Origin: Gammaproteobacteria bacterium | Lineage (GTDB): Bacteria; Pseudomonadota; Gammaproteobacteria; Pseudomonadales; Pseudohongiellaceae | Direction: 5' to 3' | Length of the DNA stretch: 64,000 nucleotides | Assembly: GCA_008081045.1 (NCBI GenBank) | Contig: VMDC01000001.1 | Location: forward strand, 62,001-126,000 | Shown: positions 17,482 through 25,199 of the stretch, piece by piece | How the letters are laid out: each line of letters begins with the position of its first letter | Position numbering within the stretch: the stretch's first letter is position 1 | Translations under genes and position numbers: made by a program | Notes under the pieces: generated by a model | What the model was told of the DNA's origin: nothing | What the model saw: the letters and a program-made list of their open reading frames with translations, nothing else | The model's database searches: none

Positions 17482-18081
17482 CTACGCAGTATCGGGGCGG
17501 TATATTTTCTCTGCGGTTACGACCGCGTCCAGTCTTACATCCCAGCCTTCGCTGGGAAGCCCATCAGCTAACTGGCACTCATGTGCCAGCCCGATCAGCA
17601 GAGGCTGACTGCTGCGATTGAAAATCTTAAAACTGAACGTTCGGTCATAAAACCCCTTGCCCATACCGAGGCGATAGCACTCCCGATCAAATGCCACCAG
17701 CGGCACCAGAACCAGATCAAAACCGGTCGCTGAGATTTCGGTAGCGGGCGCCGGCGGCTCTGCTATGCCCCATTGATTCTCAACCAGCTCCGTTGCGCTG
17801 TCATAGGGTGCGAAGCTGAGCAGTTGTTCATCGCGCTGGTTAACAACCGGCAGAAAGCAGGTTTTACCTTCAGCCAGAGCTTGTGACAGCAGGGGTTGGG
17901 GGTCGATTTCGCCATCAACGGCGAGATAGAACGCGATCTTCGTGGCGGACTGATAAAAATTCTGGGCGGTAACTGAGCAGGAAAGCGCTGCCGCTGCGGC
18001 TGCTTGCTCCTTTTCACTCAAACGCTTGCGAGCCGTCCGATGCAACTCACGCAGGGTATGACGTTCGTTCTTATCCATCAT
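17482..18081 (-). CDS. fau: 5-formyltetrahydrofolate cyclo-ligase
   Basis: This cytoplasmic folate enzyme converts 5-formyl-THF to 5,10-methenyl-THF using ATP (199 aa, normal length). Visible motifs are a basic N-terminal helix 'LHRTARKRLSEKEQ', the substrate region 'AFYLAVDGEIDPQPLL' and the family signature 'YRLGMGKGFYDR' near residue 140. 'LIGLAHECQLAD' and the C-terminal 'DVRLDAVVTAEKIY' follow. It lies directly downstream of the 6S RNA on the same strand, the classical ssrS-ygfA arrangement. An inverted repeat (ACCGCCC / GGGCGGT, 17475-17500) overlaps its stop and may be a 3' end, without a convincing T-run. Confidence 0.93.
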   Translation of the reverse strand: MMDKNERHTLRELHRTARKRLSEKEQAAAAAALSCSVTAQNFYQSATKIAFYLAVDGEIDPQPLLSQALAEGKTCFLPVVNQRDEQLLSFAPYDSATELVENQWGIAEPPAPATEISATGFDLVLVPLVAFDRECYRLGMGKGFYDRTFSFKIFNRSSQPLLIGLAHECQLADGLPSEGWDVRLDAVVTAEKIYRPDTA

Positions 18082-18112
18082 CGATTGGGGTCAGTCTGGC
18101 GAAGGTCATATC

Positions 18113-18292
18113 AAGCCCCCCGGAACACCGCTACCAAAGTTGCCCTGAACCGAAAGGTTCAGGTGGTGGCTCCCGCGATGCATAAGGCTTTCCGGCTTGC
18201 GGACTTGCACAACAACATCTAACGAGTTGCCTCCGGGTATTACAATATCGGCTCAAGAACACTTTTGACTGGCAAATGTTCTAGGGAACTCT
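18113..18292 (-). ncRNA. ssrS: 6S RNA
   Basis: 6S RNA binds the sigma70 RNA polymerase holoenzyme in stationary phase. Reading the minus strand, the 5' part contains GAGCCGATATT, a hallmark of gammaproteobacterial 6S. The 3' part contains the hairpin CCTGAACC-TTTC-GGTTCAGG (about 18143-18162). The 5' end (AGAGTTCCCT) pairs with the 3' end (GGGGGGCTT) and GAACA pairs with TGTTC, closing the long stem around a central bubble. The predicted length of about 180 nt equals that of E. coli, and the position between zapA and fau is canonical. The ends are estimated from the -10 and from pairing. Confidence 0.92.
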
Positions 18293-18299
18293 CACAGAG

Positions 18300-18305
18300 A
18301 TTATA
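18300..18305 (-). promoter_or_regulatory. -10 element of the 6S RNA promoter
   Basis: On the minus strand the sequence is a perfect TATAAT, 7-8 nt before the predicted 5' end of 6S RNA. The -35 position (about 18323-18328) reads TTCCCT, a poor match. Confidence 0.7.
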
Positions 18306-18433
18306 GCTTGGGCTGCAGGGGCAGGGAAAGCGCCTGACTGGCAGGTATCGTAATTGCGTCAATGGGGACGGTCGGTGTCAGTCAGGGTCGGGGCACTCGC
18401 TCGCAGCTGAGTTAGCACTCCTGGCTGACCTTG

Positions 18434-18748
18434 CTAGAACTCAAGCTGTCTTGATGAAGCTAAAGCCAGATCGATTTTTTCCTCGAGGGATTGCACCTGC
18501 TCTGAAGTAGTCTGGCGGGTCTCGTTAATCAGCCGGTTTTTTCGCAGCATGTCATGCGTGATGTTCAGCGCTGCCATCACCGCGATCTTCTCAGCACCGT
18601 GGATGTTGCCGCGACCCTTAATTTTCCGCATGCTCTCGTCAAGATAGCGAGCAGACTTGATCAGTGCCTCCTGATCGGAAGGAGGGCAGTTGACCTGATA
18701 CTCTTTATCCAGAATAGTCACTTGAATCGCGGTGCTTTGCTCGCTCAT
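18434..18748 (-). CDS. zapA: Cell division protein ZapA
   Basis: ZapA is a small FtsZ-ring-associated protein that promotes filament bundling (104 aa, normal). The N-terminal globular domain carries 'IQVTILDKEYQVNCPPSDQE' and 'SARYLDESMRKI'. 'AVMAALNITHDML' is the start of the C-terminal coiled coil that drives tetramerisation. The gene sits on the same strand between the TIGR02449 coiled-coil gene and the 6S RNA, the expected order. Confidence 0.94.
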   Translation of the reverse strand: MSEQSTAIQVTILDKEYQVNCPPSDQEALIKSARYLDESMRKIKGRGNIHGAEKIAVMAALNITHDMLRKNRLINETRQTTSEQVQSLEEKIDLALASSRQLEF

Positions 18749-18795
18749 ATTCTCTCGCCTAAATAACTCTGCATAACTCTGCGTTGCAGGCCGTC

Positions 18796-19002
18796 TCAGG
18801 AATTGTCCATGGACTTCAGTCGGTCCAGCACCGACTGCAATTTGGTCTTGGCAAGCTGATTCTTTTCCATCAATTGCTGACGCTCATGCTGCAGGTTCGA
18901 CTTATCCGCTTTAAGGGCCTGGTTTTCACGCTTCATTTCAGCGCACAGATCAATCAGATCATCCACTTTGCCGCTGAGGGTGTTAAAACTTTCTTCGCTC
19001 AT
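18796..19002 (-). CDS. TIGR02449-type coiled-coil protein
   Basis: This short cytoplasmic coiled-coil protein (68 aa from the ATG at 19002) is nearly all heptad-like helix, with 'LSGKVDDLIDLCAEMKREN' followed by 'LQHERQQLMEKNQLAKTKL'. I recognise it as the small family commonly encoded next to zapA in Pseudomonas-type genomes; it resembles ZapB in size and coil content. A cell-division role is inferred from its neighbour. The frame opens upstream at a TTG at 19038, but neither start has a clear ribosome binding site and the ATG gives the usual family length. Confidence 0.8.
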   Translation of the reverse strand: MSEESFNTLSGKVDDLIDLCAEMKRENQALKADKSNLQHERQQLMEKNQLAKTKLQSVLDRLKSMDNS

Positions 19003-19287
19003 ACCGTAGTCAGTTGTTTTTGCTGGGGAACCGGACAAATCGCGCGGGCACCGGCTCGTCGTAATGGATTAAATTCACGCCTCCGCAACGCTCTACCGGC
19101 GTTTGTTTAGGCACCACATGAACTATAGAGCTGAGGTGTTTTCGGGTCAATCAAAGAGTGAAAAAAATGGGGCTTGGTTCCCGTCAGCCGGCCCGATATG
19201 CTTGCACAGCGGCAATCCGGCTCATCATTCGGATGAGCACATTAGGACTGATGATCCGCCAACCAACACAGGAGTCTTGTAGTCCCC

Positions 19288-20619
19288 ATGGCAGGTAATT
19301 CCCACCCCTACAAAGAAATGAGAACCCGGCGCAAGGAGTTGATGGCGCAAATGGAGCCCAACAGTATCGCTCTGGTTCCCTCTGCCCCGCCGAGCTTCCG
19401 TAATAACGATGCGGAGTATTTATACCGCCAGAACAGTGATTTTTATTACCTGACCGGCTTTGCTGAAGAGCACGCTCTGCTGGCGCTGATCCCCGGCCGC
19501 AAGCAGGGAGAAGTGGTTCTGTTCTGCCAGGAAAAAAATAAGGAAAAGGAATTGTGGACGGGCATCCTGATGGGTCCGGATGCAGCCATTCAGAATCTTG
19601 CGATTGATGATGCCTATCCGATTGCGGATATTGATGACATTCTGCCGGGTCTGATCGAGGGCAGAGACCGCGTCTACTACTCCATGGGGAAGGACGACAA
19701 GTTCGATGATCAGGTCATGGAATGGGTGAAGACGATTCGCCAGAAGGCGAAAATGGGAGCGCATCCACCGGGAGAGTTTTTGATGCTTGACCACCTGCTG
19801 CATGAACTGAGGTTGTTCAAGAGTGCTGCCGAGATCAAACTGATGGAGCGGGCCGCTAAAATTTCAGCGGAGGGGCATCGACGGGCCATGGCTTTCTGTC
19901 GACCCGGGGTGCATGAATATGAGCTCGAGGCAGAGCTGCTCTATGCTTTTACCCGCAACGGCAGTCGTGCGCCTGCCTACAGTTCAATCGTCGCAGCCGG
20001 GAACAACGCCTGCATTCTGCACTACAACACCAACAATGCGGCAATCGAAGAGGGAGATCTCGTTCTTATTGATGCGGGCTGTGAATACGAATACTACGCG
20101 TCTGATATCACCCGCACCTTTCCGGCCAGCGGTAAATTCAGCGATGAACAGAAAGCGATCTATGAAATCGTACTGAAGGCTCAGGAAGCCGCAATTGAAG
20201 AAATCAAACCCGGTGCGCTGTGGGATGCACCCCATAACGCATCGGTGAAAGTGATCACGCAAGGCCTGATTAAGCTCGGTTTATTGCAGGGCAAGCTGTC
20301 ACAGCTGATCAAAACCGAGGCCTACAAAGCGTTCTATATGCATCGTGTAGGTCACTGGATAGGTATGGATGTTCACGACGTTGGCGATTACAAAATCGAC
20401 GGAACCTGGCGCGTGCTGGAGGCAGGCATGGTGACCACGATCGAGCCGGGAATTTATATTGCCCCTGACAATACCGATGTGCCTGAACAATGGCGCGGGA
20501 TCGGCGTGCGTATCGAAGATGACGTGCTGGTGACCAAGTCGGGGTATCGAATCCTCAGTACAGGGGTGCCCAAAACCGTTTCAGAAATTGAAGCATTCAT
20601 GTCTGAGACGACACACTAG
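19288..20619 (+). CDS. pepP: Xaa-Pro aminopeptidase (aminopeptidase P)
   Basis: This M24B metallopeptidase removes the N-terminal residue from X-Pro peptides in the cytoplasm (443 aa, E. coli length). The N-terminal domain includes 'YLYRQNSDFYYLTGF'. The pita-bread catalytic domain carries the dinuclear metal ligands Asp262 and Asp273 ('IDAGCEYEYYASDITRTFP'), His356 ('HRVGHWIGMDVHD'), Glu386 ('TIEPGIYI') and Glu410 ('GIGVRIEDD'). An AGGAG lies unusually far upstream (about 13 bases) of the ATG. A perfect 7-bp hairpin (GCTCATC / GATGAGC, 19220-19238) is in the 5' region. ubiH follows after 2 bp, so the two are co-transcribed. Confidence 0.95.
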   Translation: MAGNSHPYKEMRTRRKELMAQMEPNSIALVPSAPPSFRNNDAEYLYRQNSDFYYLTGFAEEHALLALIPGRKQGEVVLFCQEKNKEKELWTGILMGPDAAIQNLAIDDAYPIADIDDILPGLIEGRDRVYYSMGKDDKFDDQVMEWVKTIRQKAKMGAHPPGEFLMLDHLLHELRLFKSAAEIKLMERAAKISAEGHRRAMAFCRPGVHEYELEAELLYAFTRNGSRAPAYSSIVAAGNNACILHYNTNNAAIEEGDLVLIDAGCEYEYYASDITRTFPASGKFSDEQKAIYEIVLKAQEAAIEEIKPGALWDAPHNASVKVITQGLIKLGLLQGKLSQLIKTEAYKAFYMHRVGHWIGMDVHDVGDYKIDGTWRVLEAGMVTTIEPGIYIAPDNTDVPEQWRGIGVRIEDDVLVTKSGYRILSTGVPKTVSEIEAFMSETTH

Positions 20620-20621
20620 CC

Positions 20622-21851
20622 ATGCAGGCCCAGACCTTAGCAGCCCAGTATGATGTCGTTGTTGTCGGCGGAGGCCTTGTTGGCGCCAGTTTTGCACTGA
20701 ACCTGGCCCAACAAACCAAAGACAGCGGTTACAGCATCCTGGTGGTCGAAGCCGTCGACAGCAAAAATTTTGATCAGCAACCGAGCTTTGATTCGCGCTC
20801 CACCGCGCTGTCTTTCGGAAGCAGGCAGATTTTCGAGACCATGAAGCTGTGGTCGGCGATTGCCCCGCTTGCTGAGCCGATTGTTGAGATTCAGGTCAGT
20901 GATCGTGGACATTTTGGTCGGACAACGCTCAGCAGTGCAGAGCAGGGCGTTGAGGCCCTGGGCTACGTGATCGAAAACAGGGAACTGGGCGGCGTCCTGA
21001 GCGAGGCCATGCAGGCGTCGTCCGGGGTCAGCTTGCTGGCACCAGCCAAAATCACTCGGATAAAACCCTGTCAGTCCGGAATGGAGTTAACGGTTGCGCG
21101 CGACGAGCAATTGACCAGGCTCTCTGCCAAGCTGGTTGTGTTAGCTGATGGTGGCAGATCTTCTATTTGCAAAAATCTTGGAATCGACCAGACCCTAACC
21201 GATTATGGCCAGCATGCGATCATTACCAATGTCGCGTTTGAGAAGCCCCATTCGGGGGTTGCCTTCGAGCGTTTTACCGAGTCTGGTCCGCTTGCGGTTC
21301 TGCCGCTTGCAGACTTTCAGGGGTCAAACCGGGGGTCGCTCGTCTGGACTGTCTCGGAACCTTCCCGGGAAGAACTTCTCAGCTGTGACGAAGAGATCTT
21401 TCGGTCGAGGCTGACGCAGTACTTCGGCGAACGACTGGGCAGAATTCTGCAGATCGGTCAGCGCGTTGCCTATCCGCTGTCTTTAACGCTGGCCAGGGAG
21501 CAGATCAGGCCGGGGCTGGTCCTGTTGGGCAATGTGGCGCACACCTTACATCCGGTGGCAGGGCAGGGTCTGAACCTTGCCCTGCGCGACTCTGCGGCCC
21601 TGGTTCGTCAGCTGGTCAGCGCAAAAGCGCAGGGAGTCAGCCCAGGCGAGATGAAGATTCTGCAGGCCTATCTGGAATTGCAAAATCAGGATCAGTCCGA
21701 GTCGGTGCTGTTTACCGACCAAACGGTGAAACTGTTTTCGAACGATCAATGGGCACAGAGGGCGATCCGCAAACTGGGGTTGCTGGGACTGGAGCTCGTG
21801 CCATCTGTGCGCAGCAGGTTCGCTCAAAGCGCCATGGGGCTGAAGCCCTGA
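20622..21851 (+). CDS. ubiH: UbiH, FAD-dependent ubiquinone biosynthesis hydroxylase
   Basis: This flavoprotein monooxygenase (409 aa) hydroxylates the ring of the ubiquinone precursor. An N-terminal Rossmann motif 'VVVGGGLVGASFALNLAQ' binds FAD. 'DSRSTALSFGSRQIFETM' matches the Arg-containing UbiH/UbiF/VisC signature, 'VLADGGRSSICKNLGI' is the DG motif, and 'VLLGNVAHTLHPVAGQGLNLALRD' is the second FAD signature. The start is 2 bp after the pepP stop, as in the pepP-ubiH operon of E. coli and Pseudomonas, which favours UbiH over its paralogues. Confidence 0.9.
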   Translation: MQAQTLAAQYDVVVVGGGLVGASFALNLAQQTKDSGYSILVVEAVDSKNFDQQPSFDSRSTALSFGSRQIFETMKLWSAIAPLAEPIVEIQVSDRGHFGRTTLSSAEQGVEALGYVIENRELGGVLSEAMQASSGVSLLAPAKITRIKPCQSGMELTVARDEQLTRLSAKLVVLADGGRSSICKNLGIDQTLTDYGQHAIITNVAFEKPHSGVAFERFTESGPLAVLPLADFQGSNRGSLVWTVSEPSREELLSCDEEIFRSRLTQYFGERLGRILQIGQRVAYPLSLTLAREQIRPGLVLLGNVAHTLHPVAGQGLNLALRDSAALVRQLVSAKAQGVSPGEMKILQAYLELQNQDQSESVLFTDQTVKLFSNDQWAQRAIRKLGLLGLELVPSVRSRFAQSAMGLKP

Positions 21852-21875
21852 CTGACCTTTCTCCAGCCGAAAGCC

Positions 21876-22289
21876 TTAATTTTGCGTTAGCAAGCCGCGG
21901 ATGTTCTCGATGCGTTTTCTGTTGGCACCGAGGTCGCTGTAGCCCAGCCTGGACGCCGAACGCACGTGGATAACGCCTGCTGTCGAATCCTCAAGAAACT
22001 CCACGTCGTCAACGTAGCGCATCAGGCGCGAAGTAAATTCGGCGTAGAGATAGCCGTCTGCTGATTCCACAATATTGGCCTCATCGAGTCCGAGCAGCAC
22101 CTGTTCGACCTGGCGCAGGCTTGCTTGCAGGGGCTGGATTCCGTGTTCAGCGTCAGATTCGAAACTGGAGACGCAGTTAGGCGACTCCGGGCACGCAGTC
22201 AGACGACCATTCTGCACGCCGATGTTTTGCGGCGGCTCTCCGGCACAGGCTGTCAGGAAAGGAATGAGGGAAAATAAGGATTTTTTCAT
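21876..22289 (-). CDS. DUF1499-family lipoprotein
   Basis: From the ATG at 22289 the product is about 137 aa, with a short signal ending 'FLTAC' (lipobox), hence a predicted lipoprotein. The mature part has the DUF1499 signature 'CPESPNCVSSFESDAEHGIQPL' and the conserved 'YLYAEFTSRLMRYVDDVEFLED', 'IHVRSASRLGYSDLGANRKRIE' end. The function of the family is not known to me. An upstream in-frame start at 22367 would hide the signal and overlap the MaoC gene, so I reject it. It follows the MaoC gene on the same strand and converges on ubiH. Confidence 0.88.
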   Translation of the reverse strand: MKKSLFSLIPFLTACAGEPPQNIGVQNGRLTACPESPNCVSSFESDAEHGIQPLQASLRQVEQVLLGLDEANIVESADGYLYAEFTSRLMRYVDDVEFLEDSTAGVIHVRSASRLGYSDLGANRKRIENIRGLLTQN

Positions 22290-22356
22290 GTTAACTCGGC
22301 GCCTTTGAGTCGCTGCGGTGAGGAGTGAGCGAGTACGCATGTATTCAAGGTCGGGA

Positions 22357-22818
22357 TTACTGGACAACGGTCATTCCGAGCCATTCCGCAATCAGGGCAG
22401 GTTTGTCTTCGCCTTCAATTTCCACCGTGACTGCGTGTTTGAGTAACCACTGATTGGGGTTTTTCTCCTCGGCGCTCAGAAGTTGAAACCGCCCTCTGAC
22501 TTTGTTGTTGACCTTGACCGGGTTGATAAAGCGTAGCTTGTCAAAGCCGTAGTTAATGCCCATCACCGCATTCGCAAGTTTCGTGCTGCCTTCGTAGCCC
22601 ATCTCAACCATCAGGGACATCGTCAGAAAGCCATGGGCGATTGTCGTTCCGAAAGGTGTTTGCGCCGCCCGTTCCGGATCAACATGGATATACTGATGGT
22701 CTCCGGTCGCTTCGGCGAACTGATTGATTCTTTCTTGATCGATCAGCATCCAGTCAGACACACCGACTTCTTTGCCGATGTAGTCGTTCAACTGATCAGT
22801 GGTCAGGGTGAGTGGCAT
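22357..22818 (-). CDS. MaoC-like (R)-specific enoyl-CoA hydratase family protein
   Basis: This single hot-dog-fold protein (153 aa) has the hydratase-2 catalytic pair in 'FAEATGDHQYIHVDPERA' (Asp and His). 'TTIAHGFLTMSL', also family-typical, follows. Such proteins hydrate trans-2-enoyl-CoA to (R)-3-hydroxyacyl-CoA in the cytoplasm and feed beta-oxidation or polyhydroxyalkanoate synthesis; the substrate length here is not predictable. The gene sits between the two ubiquinone hydroxylase genes but on the opposite strand, and is divergent from ubiI. GGAG lies a short distance upstream of the ATG on the minus strand. Confidence 0.88.
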   Translation of the reverse strand: MPLTLTTDQLNDYIGKEVGVSDWMLIDQERINQFAEATGDHQYIHVDPERAAQTPFGTTIAHGFLTMSLMVEMGYEGSTKLANAVMGINYGFDKLRFINPVKVNNKVRGRFQLLSAEEKNPNQWLLKHAVTVEIEGEDKPALIAEWLGMTVVQ

Positions 22819-23008
22819 GGCTATCTCCTCGATACACGTGCGGGGCTGGCCTTCAGTCTATCAGTATTCACTTTGAGTTCCTATTTGCCGGCAGGCACGG
22901 GTGCCGGTCAGTGGACTGCCGCGTGCGAGGCAATACGGTCTGTCGGATTGAATCAGCGGGGCATGCAAGCTCGTTGGCGAGCCCCAATCGAGCCCCTATA
23001 ATGAGACA

Positions 23009-24241
23009 ATGAATCAGGAGCGCGAGTTTGACATTGTCATTGCCGGCGGCGGCATGGTAGGCACCAGCCTGGCCAGACTTCTGGCTGACCTCGGCACGGG
23101 AGGCAGGCCGTGTCGGATAGCGCTGCTGGACCGGGTCGCGTTTGAACCAGACAAGGCGCCATTCCACGCGCAACCGGAGCGCTATGATCCCAGAGTCAGC
23201 GCACTGACGCAGGCCTCGAAAGCGCTGTTCAGCGAACTGGGAATCTGGCGCCATATTGCCGACATGCGGCAATGCCCCTATGACAAAATGCAGGTTTGGG
23301 ATGCCGAGGGGACCGGTTCAATTCAGTTTCGGGCTCATGAAGTTCATCAATCCGACCTCGGTTCTATAGTCGAGAACTCGGTCATCTCATCAGCCCTGCA
23401 TCAGGGGCTGAGCGAACAGAGCAACCTGACCTACTTTGCGCCTTTCAATCTGACCTCCGTGAAGCGTGATGCATCGGATACGCTGCTAATCGGTTCAGAA
23501 GATGGCAGTGCCGTTCGGGCAAAGTTACTGGTTGCTGCGGACGGCGCAAATTCAAGAATTCGTCAGCTGGCGGGCTTTGCGACCCGTGAATGGGACTACG
23601 GACATGATGCCATTGTCACTACAGTGCAAACCGATAAACCACACGGGGCGACTGCCTGGCAGCGTTTTATCCATACCGGGCCGCTGGCATTCCTGCCACT
23701 GGCGGGAGACGGGGAGCAGCGTCATTGCTCGATCGTGTGGTCGGTGGTGACCAACGAGGCCGAACGTTTGATGGGCATGTCAGAGGCGCAATTTAACGAC
23801 GCGCTAACGCATGCCTTTGAATCTAAACTGGGTGCCGTCAGGAGCTCTGACAAGCGCTTTCGGGTGCCCCTGCGGCAGCGTCACGCAACGGAATATTTTC
23901 GCGACGGAATTGTTCTGGTCGGCGATGCTGCCCACTCAATACATCCCCTGGCCGGCCAGGGCGTAAATCTGGGGTTTCTGGATGTCATTGCCCTCAGCGA
24001 GGAGCTCCACGCAGGTCTCAATGCCGGTCGTCAGGTGAGCGATTCGCGCATTCTTGAGCGCTACCAGCGCCGGCGCAAGCCTCATAACCTCCGGATGATG
24101 TGGGTGATGGAAGGTTTCAAACATCTGTTTGCCGGCCGCACGCCGGCCACGGTCTGGCTTCGCAATTTCGGATTGACTCAGGTCGACGGTGCTGGCCCGC
24201 TGAAAAATCTGATCGTGCGACACGCGATGGGTATGGAGTAA
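23009..24241 (+). CDS. ubiI: UbiI/VisC-type FAD-dependent hydroxylase
   Basis: This is the second flavoprotein hydroxylase of the UbiH/UbiF/VisC family (410 aa), predicted to act in ubiquinone ring hydroxylation. The Rossmann start is 'IVIAGGGMVGTSLARLLAD', the family signature is 'DPRVSALTQASKALFSELGIW', the DG motif is 'LLVAADGANSRIRQLAGF' and the late FAD motif is 'VLVGDAAHSIHPLAGQGVNLGFLD'. The 'CPYDKMQVWDAEG' segment resembles VisC/UbiI. UbiF or a broader-specificity enzyme is possible, since proteobacteria combine these paralogues differently. It follows ubiH on the same strand but is separated by about 1.1 kb of opposite-strand genes, so it must have its own promoter. Confidence 0.82.
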   Translation: MNQEREFDIVIAGGGMVGTSLARLLADLGTGGRPCRIALLDRVAFEPDKAPFHAQPERYDPRVSALTQASKALFSELGIWRHIADMRQCPYDKMQVWDAEGTGSIQFRAHEVHQSDLGSIVENSVISSALHQGLSEQSNLTYFAPFNLTSVKRDASDTLLIGSEDGSAVRAKLLVAADGANSRIRQLAGFATREWDYGHDAIVTTVQTDKPHGATAWQRFIHTGPLAFLPLAGDGEQRHCSIVWSVVTNEAERLMGMSEAQFNDALTHAFESKLGAVRSSDKRFRVPLRQRHATEYFRDGIVLVGDAAHSIHPLAGQGVNLGFLDVIALSEELHAGLNAGRQVSDSRILERYQRRRKPHNLRMMWVMEGFKHLFAGRTPATVWLRNFGLTQVDGAGPLKNLIVRHAMGME

Positions 24242-24300
24242 CTCACAGCGGACCAGTCAGCCTGTGGCGCTGGGCCACAAAGGTCGCGATATCCCATATC

Positions 24301-24358
24301 GGCCGGTGTGTTGTAGATGCTCCGGTCGCCAATTCAGGCGGTGTGCCTGACACCGGCC
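24301..24358. repeat. Inverted repeat with an overlapping shorter hairpin
   Basis: GGCCGGTGT (24301-24309) and ACACCGGCC (24350-24358) are perfect 9-bp complements. The right arm can also pair locally as GGTGT-GCCTG-ACACC. These mutually exclusive pairings sit in the 300-bp space between ubiI and the small ORF at 24545, where I see nothing else. It may be a 3' end structure for ubiI or a leader element. No T-run follows. Confidence 0.5.
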
Positions 24359-24544
24359 TCCTCCAAGTTCTGATTTCTGTTTCCAGTGTGTGCTTCAGGC
24401 CTGCTTTAAAAGGTTAGTGCCCAAATACTTCACAGGCCAGTAAAAGCGCGGCTTCTGCTCAGAACGCGATGTTTAGAAAAGCGAAAAAACCCTTATATTA
24501 GAATTTCTTATGAAGATTTCTTAAAGTCAGTCGATACAATTTCT

Positions 24545-24805
24545 GTGCAAAACTCAACCGCAACTATTGAGGGCGAATCGGGCAGTTTGGAGCAGTATAG
24601 GGACATGATTAAGGATAAGAACAGGACAGGGAGCTTCCCATTCAATCTGGATCTCAGCAATCTGGACACCGGGAGTATTACGAACATACTCAATGACATT
24701 GAACAGCACCTTCCCCTGATGGAGAGTGAAGGAGACCTGTGTCAGCTGCTCAAGGTGAAAGCTTTTTTCGAGGATGAACTCAAGGTCTCGCGTAGACTGC
24801 ACTGA
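24545..24805 (+). CDS. Small acidic protein of unknown function (86 aa)
   Basis: This GTG-initiated frame is 86 codons long. The protein is hydrophilic and mainly helical in pattern. It has an acidic C-terminal half ('NILNDIEQHLPLMESEGDLCQLLKVKAFFEDEL') and no signal sequence or membrane span. The upstream region is AT-rich, as expected for a promoter, but I see no clear ribosome binding site for the GTG, and an internal ATG (residue 20) is a possible alternative. The opposite strand is also open over the same stretch. Protein-like composition favours the plus strand. I do not recognise a family. Confidence 0.45.
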   Translation: MQNSTATIEGESGSLEQYRDMIKDKNRTGSFPFNLDLSNLDTGSITNILNDIEQHLPLMESEGDLCQLLKVKAFFEDELKVSRRLH

Positions 24806-24929
24806 CAGGCCGCTTTACCCGCGGGCTCCGCGACATGCTGTTGCGCAGGCCGAGTGCTGACGCACCGGGCCTCATGCCGTAGATAACGTCCGACGCCTTG
24901 TCGGTGGCTGCTTACTACCAGTGACTCAG

Positions 24930-24959
24930 TCAATCAAAGTCAATCAAAATTGATCAAAA
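24930..24959. repeat. Three 10-bp direct repeats in an intergenic region
   Basis: TCAATCAAAG, TCAATCAAAA and TTGATCAAAA follow each other without gaps, on the same face of the helix. They lie in the 394-bp gap between the small ORF and the ABC exporter, about 200 bp before the exporter promoter. Apart from that promoter I see nothing else in the gap. They could be a binding site for an activator. Confidence 0.45.
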
Positions 24960-25157
24960 CGTTGGTCGAAATGCGGTTACGCAGGCCACCGAACTGTTTG
25001 CTTTCCGGTTTTAATTATTTCGATGATAAGTGCCATATGCCTTTTTATGTCGCCGGCTTTAAGGGCCTGAGGCCGGAGGGCGGGCAGGAACGGTTCAGCA
25101 TCAGATTCGCTTAATTCAGCGCCGGCACTGTCCGGGCCCGGTGTAGCGCTCTTGCTG

Positions 25158-25166
25158 TGCTAGAAT
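25158..25166 (+). promoter_or_regulatory. Extended -10 promoter of the ABC exporter gene
   Basis: TGC-TAGAAT is an extended -10 element 34 bp before the GTG start. No good -35 is present at the expected distance, as is common for extended -10 promoters. Confidence 0.45.
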
Positions 25167-25199
25167 CTGTCTGGCGTTCAGACGCGTAAATCACGGTTT

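Noticed and set aside
17475-17500. Inverted repeat at the end of fau as an intrinsic terminator
   Set aside because: A 7-bp stem with a long loop and no T-run in either direction; kept only as a remark in the fau entry.
24554-24802. Minus-strand 82-codon frame opposite the small ORF at 24545
   Set aside because: The plus-strand translation has more protein-like composition; the minus frame looks like its shadow.
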